From Chloroflexota bacterium (lineage in GTDB: Bacteria; Chloroflexota; UBA11872; UBA12225; JAJDUF01): DNA of 64,000 nt. Where the stretch lies: assembly GCA_022826725.1 (NCBI GenBank), contig JAJDUF010000011.1, positions 222,891 through 286,890 of the forward strand, read 5' to 3'. A program made the position numbers and the translations under genes. The notes beneath the pieces are model-generated. The model ran no database searches and was not told the DNA's origin. It was given only the letters and a program-made list of their open reading frames with translations. Each line of letters begins with the position of its first letter. The first letter of the stretch is position 1. Shown piece after piece: positions 16,649 to 25,065 of the stretch.

Positions 16649-18522
16649 TGATGCGTGGCGTTGGCGGCGGCATGGGCATGGGTTCCTCCATGACGGGTCG
16701 CCGCCGCACGTCCATGATGGAGAAGCCGGAGTTCGAAACCAGCCCCTGGCAGGTGCTCAAGCGGCTCGCGCCGATTGTGGCCGATCATCGTCGCCAGGTC
16801 ATCATCGCCCTGGTCTCGGTGCTCGCGGCGTCGAGCCTGCAAATGCTCGTGCCGTTGAGCTTCAAGTACACGATTGACGAGGTGATCCCCAGCGGCGATC
16901 TGACCTTGCTTTGGGTCATCGGCGGTGGGCTGCTGGTGCTGGAGATAGTCCGCTACTTCCTCGGCTACGCCCAGCGTGTTGCGCTCGCAATAGCCGCGCA
17001 GCAGCTCGTCTTCGAGATGGCCAAGCGGCTCTTCGAGCACGTGCAGCGCCTGTCGCTGCGCTTCTACGAGCGGCAAGGGACGGGCGAGATCATCTCGCGG
17101 GCCACCAACGACGTGGGCGTCTTGCAGCAGTCCATTAGCGGGGGCACCGTCGCTTCAGCCATCCGCCTCTTTACCATGCTGGCCTACGCCGTGCTGATGC
17201 TGTTGCTCCACTGGCAGTTGGCGCTCATCGTGTACGCCACGGTGCCGCTGCTCTTGCTGGCCGGACTGGTATCGGCCAACATGCTCCGCTCGCGCTACCG
17301 GCTGGTGCAAGAGAAGATCGCCGACGTGAACTCGGCCTTGGCCGAGGACATCTCCGGGGTGCGCGTCAGCAAGGCGTTTGCGCGCGAGGACGCCCAACGG
17401 CGGCGCTTCCAGAGCGAGAACCGCGAGAACTTGCAAGCCAACATGAGCACGGCGCAGGTCCAGGCCGTCGCCACGCCGGCCATTCAGCTGATCGCCATGC
17501 TCGGCATGGGCATCGTCCTGCTGGCCGGCTCCTGGTTTGTCATCGGGGGCACGATGACGCTCGGCACGCTGGCGACGTTCGTGACGTACCTGATTGCCTT
17601 CTACCAGCCGATCGAGCAGCTCAGTATGGTCAATCGGAGCATCCAGCAGGCGCTCGCGGCCAGTGAGCGCATCTTCCAGTTCCTCGACGAGCCGACGGAG
17701 GTGCTGGAGAAGCCTGACGCTCACGATCTGACTGCGGTGCAAGGCGCGGTCACGTTCGAGCAGGTGGGCTTCGCCTACAACCCTGGCGTGCCCGTGCTCA
17801 AGGACATCAATATCGCAGCACAGCCCGGCGAGACCATCGCGCTCGTGGGACATACCGGGTCGGGCAAGACGACGATTGCCAACCTGATCCCGCGCTTCTT
17901 CGACCCGCAGGAGGGCCGGGTGGCGCTCGACGGGCAAGATGTCCGCGACCTCACGCTCGACAGCGTGCGCCGGTCATTGGCGATGGTCATCCAGGAGACC
18001 TTCCTCTTCGGCACGACCGTCCGCGAGAACATCCGCTACGGCAAGCTGGACGCTACCCAAGCGGAGATCGAGGCCGCAGCAGAGCAGGCGCACGCCCACG
18101 AGTTCATCTCGAAGCTGCCGCAAGGCTACGATTCGCCGGTGGGTGAGGGGGGCGTGATGCTCTCGCGCGGTCAGCGGCAGCGCATTGCCCTCGCTCGCGC
18201 GATCATCAAGGACCCGGCCATTCTCATCCTGGATGAGGCCACCTCGGACGTGGACACCGAGACGGAGGCGCTGATTCAGGACGCGCTATCCCGCGTCATG
18301 GAAGGGCGCACGACCTTTGTGATTGCCCACCGCCTCTCGACCATCCGCAGCGCGGACCAGATCATCGTGCTGGACAAGGGCGAGATCGTGGAGCGCGGTC
18401 GGCACGAAGAGCTACTGGCCCGCAATGGCACCTACCGCGCGCTGTACGACATCCAGTTCGCGCACCAAGAAGAGGCAGCCGAAGCAGCGCCTCCGTCCCT
18501 CGCACCGGCCGCCGGCGGCTAG
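16645..18522 (+). CDS. ABC exporter half-transporter 2 (TMD-NBD)
   Basis: Partner of the preceding exporter. The 625-aa protein starts with a Met/Gly-rich tail (about 25 residues), then six membrane segments. The nucleotide-binding domain has Walker A GHTGSGKTT, Walker B ILILDEATS and H-loop IAHRLSTI. The ABC signature is LSRGQ, not the standard LSGGQ found in the partner, so the two ATP sites are not equal. The ATG at 16645 overlaps the previous stop (ATGA) and is preceded by GAGGAGGTG, which indicates translational coupling. Transport direction and family are clear; the substrate is not. Confidence 0.92.
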   Translation: MMMRGVGGGMGMGSSMTGRRRTSMMEKPEFETSPWQVLKRLAPIVADHRRQVIIALVSVLAASSLQMLVPLSFKYTIDEVIPSGDLTLLWVIGGGLLVLEIVRYFLGYAQRVALAIAAQQLVFEMAKRLFEHVQRLSLRFYERQGTGEIISRATNDVGVLQQSISGGTVASAIRLFTMLAYAVLMLLLHWQLALIVYATVPLLLLAGLVSANMLRSRYRLVQEKIADVNSALAEDISGVRVSKAFAREDAQRRRFQSENRENLQANMSTAQVQAVATPAIQLIAMLGMGIVLLAGSWFVIGGTMTLGTLATFVTYLIAFYQPIEQLSMVNRSIQQALAASERIFQFLDEPTEVLEKPDAHDLTAVQGAVTFEQVGFAYNPGVPVLKDINIAAQPGETIALVGHTGSGKTTIANLIPRFFDPQEGRVALDGQDVRDLTLDSVRRSLAMVIQETFLFGTTVRENIRYGKLDATQAEIEAAAEQAHAHEFISKLPQGYDSPVGEGGVMLSRGQRQRIALARAIIKDPAILILDEATSDVDTETEALIQDALSRVMEGRTTFVIAHRLSTIRSADQIIVLDKGEIVERGRHEELLARNGTYRALYDIQFAHQEEAAEAAPPSLAPAAGG

Positions 18523-18556
18523 CCGCTCGCCACACCGGCGCGATTCTCCGGCTACC

Positions 18557-18565
18557 TGGTAATAT
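18557..18565 (+). promoter_or_regulatory. Candidate extended -10 promoter
   Basis: TG-G-TAATAT at 18557-18565, about 69 bases before the small acidic gene. No -35 match is visible. Confidence 0.35.
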
Positions 18566-18633
18566 GTCTTGGTGAGGCTGTTGAGGCCGGGTGTGGCCTC
18601 CGATCCGTTGAACGGCAGGGGGCATGAGGGACT

Positions 18634-19005
18634 ATGCGCGAGGACATGGCGGAAGACTGGGCCGACCCGAACGAGGCCGCCGACGAGGCGGATGAGGTGC
18701 GCGTCGGCCGTATCGTGCAGCACCTCCTCAGCTTGGCCGGCGATGAGGAAGCCAGGCGGCTGCTCGGACTGGACGGCACCCTGGAAGATAGCCTCGATAT
18801 GATGTTCGTCGCCGATCCGCTGACCTGGATCGCCAACGACATCGCCCAGGCCATCCGGCTTGAGGACGACGAGACCGACACGGTGAGCTTGTCCTCCGTG
18901 GTCGCCGCCCTGCGCCTGTATCAGATCATCCACGGCGCACCCGACCAAGCCGAGCTAGGCGAAGCCGTCCTCGACTACCTCGACGATTCCGAGGACGACC
19001 TGTAG
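18634..19005 (+). CDS. Small acidic protein, unknown function
   Basis: The 123-aa product is very acidic (many Asp and Glu; it ends in YLDDSEDDL) and predicted helical, with no membrane segment or signal peptide. I do not recognise a family. ATG 18634 is used; ATG 18646 is an equal alternative. It stands alone between the ABC operon and uvrC with its own possible promoter. Coding is supported by the biased codon positions and balanced hydrophobic pattern, not by homology. Confidence 0.65.
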   Translation: MREDMAEDWADPNEAADEADEVRVGRIVQHLLSLAGDEEARRLLGLDGTLEDSLDMMFVADPLTWIANDIAQAIRLEDDETDTVSLSSVVAALRLYQIIHGAPDQAELGEAVLDYLDDSEDDL

Positions 19006-19036
19006 CTGCTGCTGTACTCCCACGCGGCGTCGTTGG

Positions 19037-19072
19037 CCCCCCTATGGTCCCCCCGCTGCGGCGGGGGGACGG
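19037..19072 (+). repeat. B-type palindromic repeat
   Basis: CCCCCTATGGTCCCCCCGC, then TGCGGCGGGGGGACGG: arms of six to seven G/C pairs around CTGC. It lies between the acidic gene and uvrC. Confidence 0.7.
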
Positions 19073-19128
19073 TGCGTTTCTGCCCTGTCGCAGGTGTTAT
19101 TTTCGTGCCAATGTCGTAGGGGTGTTGC

Positions 19129-21150
19129 ATGACTGTTGACTGCGCCGCCGCTGCCCGGCCCCAAGCCGGCCCAGCGGAACCGCCGGAGCATCCCCTGGCT
19201 GTGCGGGTCCCGTTCGTCCCGCGGCGCAGCGGCGTGTACCTGTTCAAGGATCGGGCCGGTCAGGTCATCTACGTCGGCAAGGCGGCCGTGCTCCGTAGCC
19301 GGCTGACCTCGTATTTCGGGCATCAGGGCGGACTAGGCCCGCGCCAGCGTCAACTGGTTGCGCGCACGACCGACTTCGAGCTGGCCGTCACCGCTTCGGA
19401 AAAAGAGGCGCTGCTACTCGAAGCGAGTCTCATCAAGGAGCATCGGCCGCGCTACAACATCGCGCTGCGGGACGACAAGAGCTACCTGTATCTCAAGATC
19501 ACGCTCGGCGAGCCGTATCCCCGCATCTATACGGTGCGCCAGGTGCGGGACGACGGAGCACGCTATTTCGGGCCGTACACCGATGCCAAGGGGCTGCGCG
19601 CCACGATGGCGCATCTCCAGCGAGTGTTTCAGTTCCGCACCTGCGATATTGACATGGAGAAGGGACTGGACCGGCCCTGTCTGCTCTATCACATCAAGCG
19701 CTGCCTGGCCCCCTGTATTGGCGTTACCACTCCCGAGGAGTACGGCCAGGCGCTCGATGAGCTAGTGCTCTTTCTGGATGGCAAGCAAGACGACGTGATG
19801 CGCCAACTGCGGACGGCGATGGCCGCGGCGGCACAGGAGCTGGCCTTCGAGCGGGCCGCGGCCATCCGTGACCGCCTCAGCGCCGCCGAGCGCGTGCTGG
19901 AGCGGCAGCGGATTACGGCGCCGGGTCGCGGCGACCTCGACGCTATCGCCTTCGCGCTGGATGCGCCGGATGCCTGTGTGCAGGTGTTCCAGGTGCGCGG
20001 CGATAAGGTCGTCAGCCGAGAGAACTTCGTCCTCCAGCGCGCCGAGGACACAGCGGAAGCCGCGCTGCTCACGCACTTCCTCCAGCAGTACTACCTCCGC
20101 GCTACGACGGTCCCGCCAGTGATCTTGCTGCCACTTCAGTGCGCTGACCCGGATGCGGTCGCAGCGTGGCTCAGTGACCGCCGCGGGAGGCGAGTCCGGC
20201 TGGAGGTGCCGCAGCGTGGGGGTAAGCGTCAACTGGTCGCGCTCGTGGCCGAGAATGCGGCAGCGGCGCTCGAAGAGCTGAAGGTCAAGTGGCTGGCGGA
20301 CGAGCGTCGGACGTGGGGAGCGGTCCGCGAGCTGGCCGCGGCGCTCGACCTACCGGAGCCGCCGCGGCGAATCGAGTGCTACGACATCTCCAACATCCAG
20401 GGGGCGGCGGCCGTCGGCTCGATGGTCGTCTTCGAGCAGGGGCGGCCACGGCCCGATGCCTACCGCCGCTTCCGTATCAAGACGGTCCACCAACCCGACG
20501 ACTTTGCGATGATGGCCGAGGTGATCGGGCGTCGCTTCCGCCGCGCGGCGACCTCCCCCGGCGCCACCGGGAACGAGCGGTCAGAGGGGGCCACCGTGAC
20601 GCTGGAGGCGCCGCGCTTGCCGGCGTCGCCGACACCGCACGACAATGAGCCGCCCGAGTTCGCTATCGGCACGCCCGAGGATGGTCCGGCAGCCGAGGCC
20701 GGCCAGGCAACTGCCGAGGGCTGGGAGCTACCGGAGCTGGTCATCGTGGATGGGGGCAAGGGCCAACTGAGCGCGGCGCTCGCTGCGATGCGCGCCGCCG
20801 GTGCCCCGGCATTGCCGATCATCGGGCTGGCGAAAGAGCAGGAGGAAATCTTTCGACCCGACCAGGCCGAATCGTTAGTGCTGCCGCGGACCTCGCAGGC
20901 GCTCTACCTGATCCAGCGCATCCGCGACGAGGCCCATCGCTTTGCCATCACGTATCACCGCAGCGTGCGCCGTCGGCGGACCATCGTCTCGGCGTTGGAT
21001 CGCGTTCCCGGCATCGGTCCCAAGCGGAAGCGCGCCCTGCTGCGGCAGTTCGGCTCCGTGCCCCGCATTCGGGAAGCCAGCGACGCCGACCTCCTAGCCG
21101 TCAGCGGCATGACGAAACGGGCCGTCGCGGCGCTGCGCGAGCACCTGTAA
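19129..21150 (+). CDS. uvrC: Excinuclease ABC subunit C
   Basis: The dual-incision nuclease of nucleotide excision repair, acting with UvrA and UvrB. The 673-aa protein has the GIY-YIG domain (about 25-110: RSGVYLFKD, VIYVGKA), the Cys-rich segment (FRTCDID to CLAPCIG), the UVR UvrB-binding motif (about 225-260), the RNase H-like endonuclease (ECYDISNIQG, ELVIVDGGKGQL, DEAHRFAITYHR) and the C-terminal helix-hairpin-helix pair (VPGIGPKRKRALL). An insert of about 60 residues rich in Pro, Glu and Ala (about 473-535) splits the endonuclease domain and looks disordered. The ATG at 19129 is chosen with AGGGGTG before it. Confidence 0.97.
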   Translation: MTVDCAAAARPQAGPAEPPEHPLAVRVPFVPRRSGVYLFKDRAGQVIYVGKAAVLRSRLTSYFGHQGGLGPRQRQLVARTTDFELAVTASEKEALLLEASLIKEHRPRYNIALRDDKSYLYLKITLGEPYPRIYTVRQVRDDGARYFGPYTDAKGLRATMAHLQRVFQFRTCDIDMEKGLDRPCLLYHIKRCLAPCIGVTTPEEYGQALDELVLFLDGKQDDVMRQLRTAMAAAAQELAFERAAAIRDRLSAAERVLERQRITAPGRGDLDAIAFALDAPDACVQVFQVRGDKVVSRENFVLQRAEDTAEAALLTHFLQQYYLRATTVPPVILLPLQCADPDAVAAWLSDRRGRRVRLEVPQRGGKRQLVALVAENAAAALEELKVKWLADERRTWGAVRELAAALDLPEPPRRIECYDISNIQGAAAVGSMVVFEQGRPRPDAYRRFRIKTVHQPDDFAMMAEVIGRRFRRAATSPGATGNERSEGATVTLEAPRLPASPTPHDNEPPEFAIGTPEDGPAAEAGQATAEGWELPELVIVDGGKGQLSAALAAMRAAGAPALPIIGLAKEQEEIFRPDQAESLVLPRTSQALYLIQRIRDEAHRFAITYHRSVRRRRTIVSALDRVPGIGPKRKRALLRQFGSVPRIREASDADLLAVSGMTKRAVAALREHL

Positions 21151-21274
21151 TCCAGGCCGGGCAGCGGCTTTCCTCGGCTGCCGGTCGCCCGGGGTGACGA
21201 GCATACCGGCCCAGCGGTATGCTGAAGGAAAGGCGGTGGAACTACTTCGGGTGCTCCGCTATCGGAGGTTTGGC

Positions 21275-22027
21275 GTGTCGCACAGTCGAAGCGTGACCAC
21301 CCGGCGCGGGAATCGCGGCCCACTGGTGCTCCGGTTGGCTTATGTCGTAGCTCTGCTGGCGCTCTTGGCACTTTCCTCGATGCCACCCTCGGTCGCCGCT
21401 GCGGCCCCGCCCGACAGACCGGTCTGCACCATCTTCACACCTATCGGCTCGTGCCGACTGACCGCGTCCCCAGGCGGTGGTGAGCCGCTGGCAGCCGACC
21501 TCAGTAAGCACCGCTGGATCGCGTTCGACCGGCGCTCCGGTATGACGCAGCTGATGTTCGGCACGTGGGTTGTGGCCGAGATGCAGAGCGCCTGGGGCCG
21601 CGGCACTCCCGGTAGCGCCAGCGATTTCTACGCCACGGTGCCCGGTATCTATCGGGTCTACTTCAAGCGCGGTCCGCTCAAGTACAACGCTTGGTTCGAT
21701 ACCCATTACGAAGCCTGGGTGGCCTTTGATCCGGCCCGCTTCAACGGCTTCCACTCCCTGCTCATGGACGACCGGGGCCGCGTCACGGACGCCCGCACCG
21801 GACCGATCTCAGCCGGCTGCATCCGCAATATGCACGCCTGGGAGGTCTACGACTTCGCGGAGATCGGTATGGCGGTGGTGGTTCACGAAGGGAATCTGCC
21901 GGCAGCCGCCGCGGCGCTGGGTTACACGACGCCCGGTCCGGCACCGGGACACGATGACCTCTTCGGCAGCGGTGCCTGGACCTTCTGTGCTCAGGACCCG
22001 TCGGAGGCGGTGTGCTTTGGGAATTGA
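21275..22027 (+). CDS. Secreted L,D-transpeptidase-like (YkuD fold) protein
   Basis: Probably an exported enzyme of peptidoglycan cross-linking or a relative. GTG 21275 is chosen because GGAGG lies six bases upstream. The 250-aa product then has a signal peptide: basic RRGNRG, a hydrophobic core of about 20 residues, and cleavage near VAAAAP. The C-terminal domain has WVAFD, a histidine in GFHSLLMDD and the signature PISAGCIRN. The canonical L,D-transpeptidase signature is SHGC[IV]R, so the histidine before GC is replaced by Ala here. The catalytic cysteine is kept. Activity therefore needs proof. Neighbouring genes give no further hint. Confidence 0.75.
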   Translation: MSHSRSVTTRRGNRGPLVLRLAYVVALLALLALSSMPPSVAAAAPPDRPVCTIFTPIGSCRLTASPGGGEPLAADLSKHRWIAFDRRSGMTQLMFGTWVVAEMQSAWGRGTPGSASDFYATVPGIYRVYFKRGPLKYNAWFDTHYEAWVAFDPARFNGFHSLLMDDRGRVTDARTGPISAGCIRNMHAWEVYDFAEIGMAVVVHEGNLPAAAAALGYTTPGPAPGHDDLFGSGAWTFCAQDPSEAVCFGN

Positions 22028-22059
22028 TGTTGAATGCGGAGCCATGCGCCAGTCGTTGG

Positions 22060-22611
22060 CTATAGCCTCAGCTTGTCAACCAAGGCTTGCGTAATTTCGA
22101 CTCGTTCGTCCATTGCATCCAGCAGATCGTTGTGGCAGCTTGAACGATGGTAATATAGCCGCACCAGCACACCCTGGCTTTTCGCAACTTCAACCGCCGG
22201 CAAGAAGTCACTATCACCCGTGAGAATCACGGCGTCAGCAATACTGCGCTGGGCACTGAGCAACGCGAGGTCAATACCCATGAGCGCATCTACACGCTTC
22301 TGAGCGAAAGATGGTCTCCCTGTCTGTGGGTTTCTTCCTCGGTATTCCAGCTTCCCTAGCCTCACTTCGTAGCGGGGTAGGCGTCGCAGTGTAGCGAAGA
22401 AGCCTTCCGTCTTGGAGAAGCGGCGTTTCTCCGCGAGTGTCGGAGGATCGCTCTGGTAAGGCAAACAGTCGTAATAGTATGTGCGTAGGATATCGGTGTT
22501 GCCCGCCATCTCTTGCGATAACAAGCTATAATCCACCCGCGCGCGGTTGAAATGGTCGGTCAGAATTCGGCGCAAATAACCACCGTCAATGAATATCGCT
22601 GCACGTGCCAT
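22060..22611 (-). CDS. NYN/LabA-type PIN-like ribonuclease domain protein
   Basis: A probable metal-dependent RNase of the NYN (DUF88) group. The 183-aa protein begins with AAIFIDGGYLRR, has KRVDALMGIDLALLSAQR in the middle, and the motif AVILTGDSDFLPAVEVAKSQG. The aspartates in FIDGG, VDALMGID and TGDSDF form the expected acidic active site. Codon use here is less GC-biased than in the neighbours, which may mean more recent arrival. It is convergent with the transpeptidase-like gene and lies 270 bases behind pyrG. RNA target and partner are unknown; some NYN proteins serve in toxin or defence roles. Confidence 0.85.
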   Translation of the reverse strand: MARAAIFIDGGYLRRILTDHFNRARVDYSLLSQEMAGNTDILRTYYYDCLPYQSDPPTLAEKRRFSKTEGFFATLRRLPRYEVRLGKLEYRGRNPQTGRPSFAQKRVDALMGIDLALLSAQRSIADAVILTGDSDFLPAVEVAKSQGVLVRLYYHRSSCHNDLLDAMDERVEITQALVDKLRL

Positions 22612-22881
22612 CGTTTACTTCGAAATGTGCAGAGCGGACGAACTATAGTTATCGGATCATGCCCCATGCCCGTAGCTGGAACATGGCCAAATGCATCCGC
22701 TTGTAGCTCGCCCGCTCACTGCCATGAACACCTGACATCCCGATCCTGCAACGGGCAGGGGAACGCCAGGGAAGATTGTGTCTACATTCTATACCCAGCG
22801 ACGCAGGATTGCAAGGTCCTGGCGGCACACGACGGATTCTTCGCCGCTCAACACCGCCGGCTGGCCGCCAGCTAGGACGGG

Positions 22882-24564
22882 CTAGGTGCCGCTGGGCCCA
22901 TCGTGCGGCGTACCGGCGAGCGCCAACTCCGGTGCCAGGGGCAGTTCTTGCTGGGTGCCGTCGAGCGGCTGCTGCCGGCAGGCCCGCACGAATTCGCGGA
23001 AGAGTGGATGCGGATGGTTCGGGCGGGACGCAAACTCTGGGTGGAACTGGGTGGCGACGAACCACGGGTGATCGCGTAGCTCGATCATCTCGACCAGCTC
23101 GCCGTCCGGCGAGAGGCCGCTCCCGATCAGGCCGTGCGCTGCGAGCCGCTCGCGGTAGCGGTTCTTCACCTCGAAGCGGTGGCGGTGGCGTTCATGCACT
23201 AGCGCTTGCCCGTATGCAGCGGCAGCGTGGGTGCCGGGTGTCAGCTCGCAGGGGTAGTTGCCCAGCCGCATAGTCCCGCCTTTGGCCCCGTCGGCCTCCT
23301 GACCCGGCAGGTAGTCTATGACGGGATCGGGCGTGTCGGGATCGAACTCGGTGCTGTCGGCCTGGGCCAAGCCGAGCACGTTGCGGGCAAACTCGATGAC
23401 CGCGCACTGAAGGCCCAGGCAGAGACCCAAGTACGGGATGCGGTTGGTGCGGGCGAACTGGGCGGCCAGGCACTTGCCGCGCACGCCGCGCGGCCCGAAG
23501 CCGCCCGGCACCACAATGCCCTGAATATCGCCCAACAGCCGCGCCGGCCGCCCGGTTTCGAGGTCTTCCGAGTTCACCCACTTGAGGTCGAGGTCGAGTT
23601 GATGGAAAGCACAGGCATGGCGCAATGCTTCGGTCACGCTGAGATAGGCATCGTGCAGCTGCACGTACTTACCCACCAAGGCAATGCGTACCGGCCGGTG
23701 CGCTTGCTTCAGGCGCTGAACGATCATGCTCCAGTCAGAGAGCAGCGGCTCAGACGACGGCAAGGCCAACTCGTCAACGAGGAGGCGGCCGAGGCCGGCA
23801 CGCTCCAAGATAAGCGGCACTTCGTAGATCTCGTCCACGGTGGGCAAGGGGATGATCGCGTTGGCCGGGACGCCGCTATAGAGCGCGATCTTCTCGCGGA
23901 TGTCGTCCGGTAGCTCGTGATCCGACCGGCAGACGATGATGTCCGGGGTAATGCCGATCCGGCGTAGCTCTTGGACGGACTGCTGTGTCGGCTTGGTCTT
24001 TAGCTCATTCGTCGTGGAGAGGTGCGGAACGAGGGTGAGGTGGATGTAGAGCACGTTTTGGCGGCCGAGATCGTTCCGCATCTGGCGTATTGCTTCCAGG
24101 AAGGGCAAGCCTTCCATGTCGCCCACGGTGCCGCCCACCTCGACGATGACCACGTCGGCGCCGCTCTGCTCGCCCACCGACCGGATGCGGGCCTTTAGCT
24201 CGTCGGTGATGTGGGGGATGAGCTGGATGGTGCCGCCGAGGTAATCGCCGCGACGCTCGCGCTCAATGACGGACCAATAAATCTGCCCCGTGGTCACGTT
24301 ATTCAGCTTGCCGAGCGCCTCATTCGTAAAGCGCTCGTAGTGGCCGAGGTCCAGGTCCGTCTCCGCGCCGTCTTGGGTCACGAACACCTCGCCGTGTTGG
24401 TACGGACTCATGGTGCCCGGATCAACGTTGATGTACGGGTCCAGCTTCTGGATCGAAACGGACACGCCCCGCGACTTCAGCAAACGTCCGATGGAGGCGA
24501 CGGTGATGCCCTTACCGAGGGAGGACACCACCCCGCCCGTCACGAAGATGTATTTGGTTGCCAT
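22882..24564 (-). CDS. pyrG: CTP synthase
   Basis: It converts UTP to CTP using ATP and glutamine. The 560-aa product has the N-terminal synthetase domain (1-270: [49 protein letters not shown]) and a C-terminal class I glutamine amidotransferase with the nucleophile in LGLCLGLQC and the His-Glu pair in FHPEF. The Ala/Pro-rich tail of about 20 residues is variable. The ATG at 24564 matches the standard N-terminus. Upstream lie a GAAC-N4-GTTC palindrome and the tRNA-Trp gene. Confidence 0.97.
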   Translation of the reverse strand: MATKYIFVTGGVVSSLGKGITVASIGRLLKSRGVSVSIQKLDPYINVDPGTMSPYQHGEVFVTQDGAETDLDLGHYERFTNEALGKLNNVTTGQIYWSVIERERRGDYLGGTIQLIPHITDELKARIRSVGEQSGADVVIVEVGGTVGDMEGLPFLEAIRQMRNDLGRQNVLYIHLTLVPHLSTTNELKTKPTQQSVQELRRIGITPDIIVCRSDHELPDDIREKIALYSGVPANAIIPLPTVDEIYEVPLILERAGLGRLLVDELALPSSEPLLSDWSMIVQRLKQAHRPVRIALVGKYVQLHDAYLSVTEALRHACAFHQLDLDLKWVNSEDLETGRPARLLGDIQGIVVPGGFGPRGVRGKCLAAQFARTNRIPYLGLCLGLQCAVIEFARNVLGLAQADSTEFDPDTPDPVIDYLPGQEADGAKGGTMRLGNYPCELTPGTHAAAAYGQALVHERHRHRFEVKNRYRERLAAHGLIGSGLSPDGELVEMIELRDHPWFVATQFHPEFASRPNHPHPLFREFVRACRQQPLDGTQQELPLAPELALAGTPHDGPSGT

Positions 24565-24671
24565 CCCGTCTCCTCTCGCTGCCGGCGGTATGTCGCGGTC
24601 ACGCTCACAGGGGGAGGACGCAGCTTTGGCCTGCGAGCGGCCGCCACCGCCTGAGCAGCGGCGCTGTTGTC

Positions 24672-24685
24672 AGAACGAGCGTTCT
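24672..24685 (+). promoter_or_regulatory. SOS-box-like palindrome
   Basis: AGAACG-AG-CGTTCT is a perfect 14-bp palindrome that contains GAAC-N4-GTTC, the core of Gram-positive-type LexA boxes. It lies 108 bases upstream of pyrG. Assignment to LexA is inference. Confidence 0.25.
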
Positions 24686-24788
24686 ACGGCCGTGCCTCGC
24701 TCCTGCCGCGCACGACGCGGCGTGGGCGGGGTCTTTCCGGCCGCAGTGGCCGCCCGGAGCGGGGAGAATTCGATCTGAGGGGAGAGGG

Positions 24789-24859
24789 CACGGGCGGAGG
24801 GAATCGAACCCCCGTTTTCGGTTTTGGAGACCGATGCGTTACCACTACACCACGCCCGC
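24789..24859 (-). tRNA. tRNA-Trp (anticodon CCA)
   Basis: Read on the minus strand, the acceptor arms GCGGGCG (24859-24853) and CGCCCGT (24796-24790) pair, closing with a G-U pair. The D arm contains AGTGGTAA. The anticodon stem TCGGT/ACCGA holds the loop CTCCAAA with anticodon CCA. The T arm has GGTTCGATTCC. The discriminator is G, as usual for tRNA-Trp. The CCA end is not encoded. Confidence 0.95.
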
Positions 24860-25031
24860 TCGGCAGCACCAAGCAGATTCTACCGCATGTCGTGGCCGTC
24901 GGCCAGTGCCTCTGTCTCCTGGGTTGCGGCCGGTGCTGCACTGACGATGCTGGCTGCTACCTCCCTCTCACTGCCGCATACTAGCCCGAGGCGCGATCCA
25001 CCAGCCGGTCAAGGAAGATAGGCTCGGCGCC

Positions 25032-25040
25032 TGGTATAAG
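25032..25040 (+). promoter_or_regulatory. Candidate extended -10 promoter of the SppA-like gene
   Basis: TG-G-TATAAG at 25032-25040, about 26 bases before the GTG start. No -35 match is seen. Confidence 0.45.
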
Positions 25041-25065
25041 TAGGGGGAGCAGGGGGAGGCGGAGC

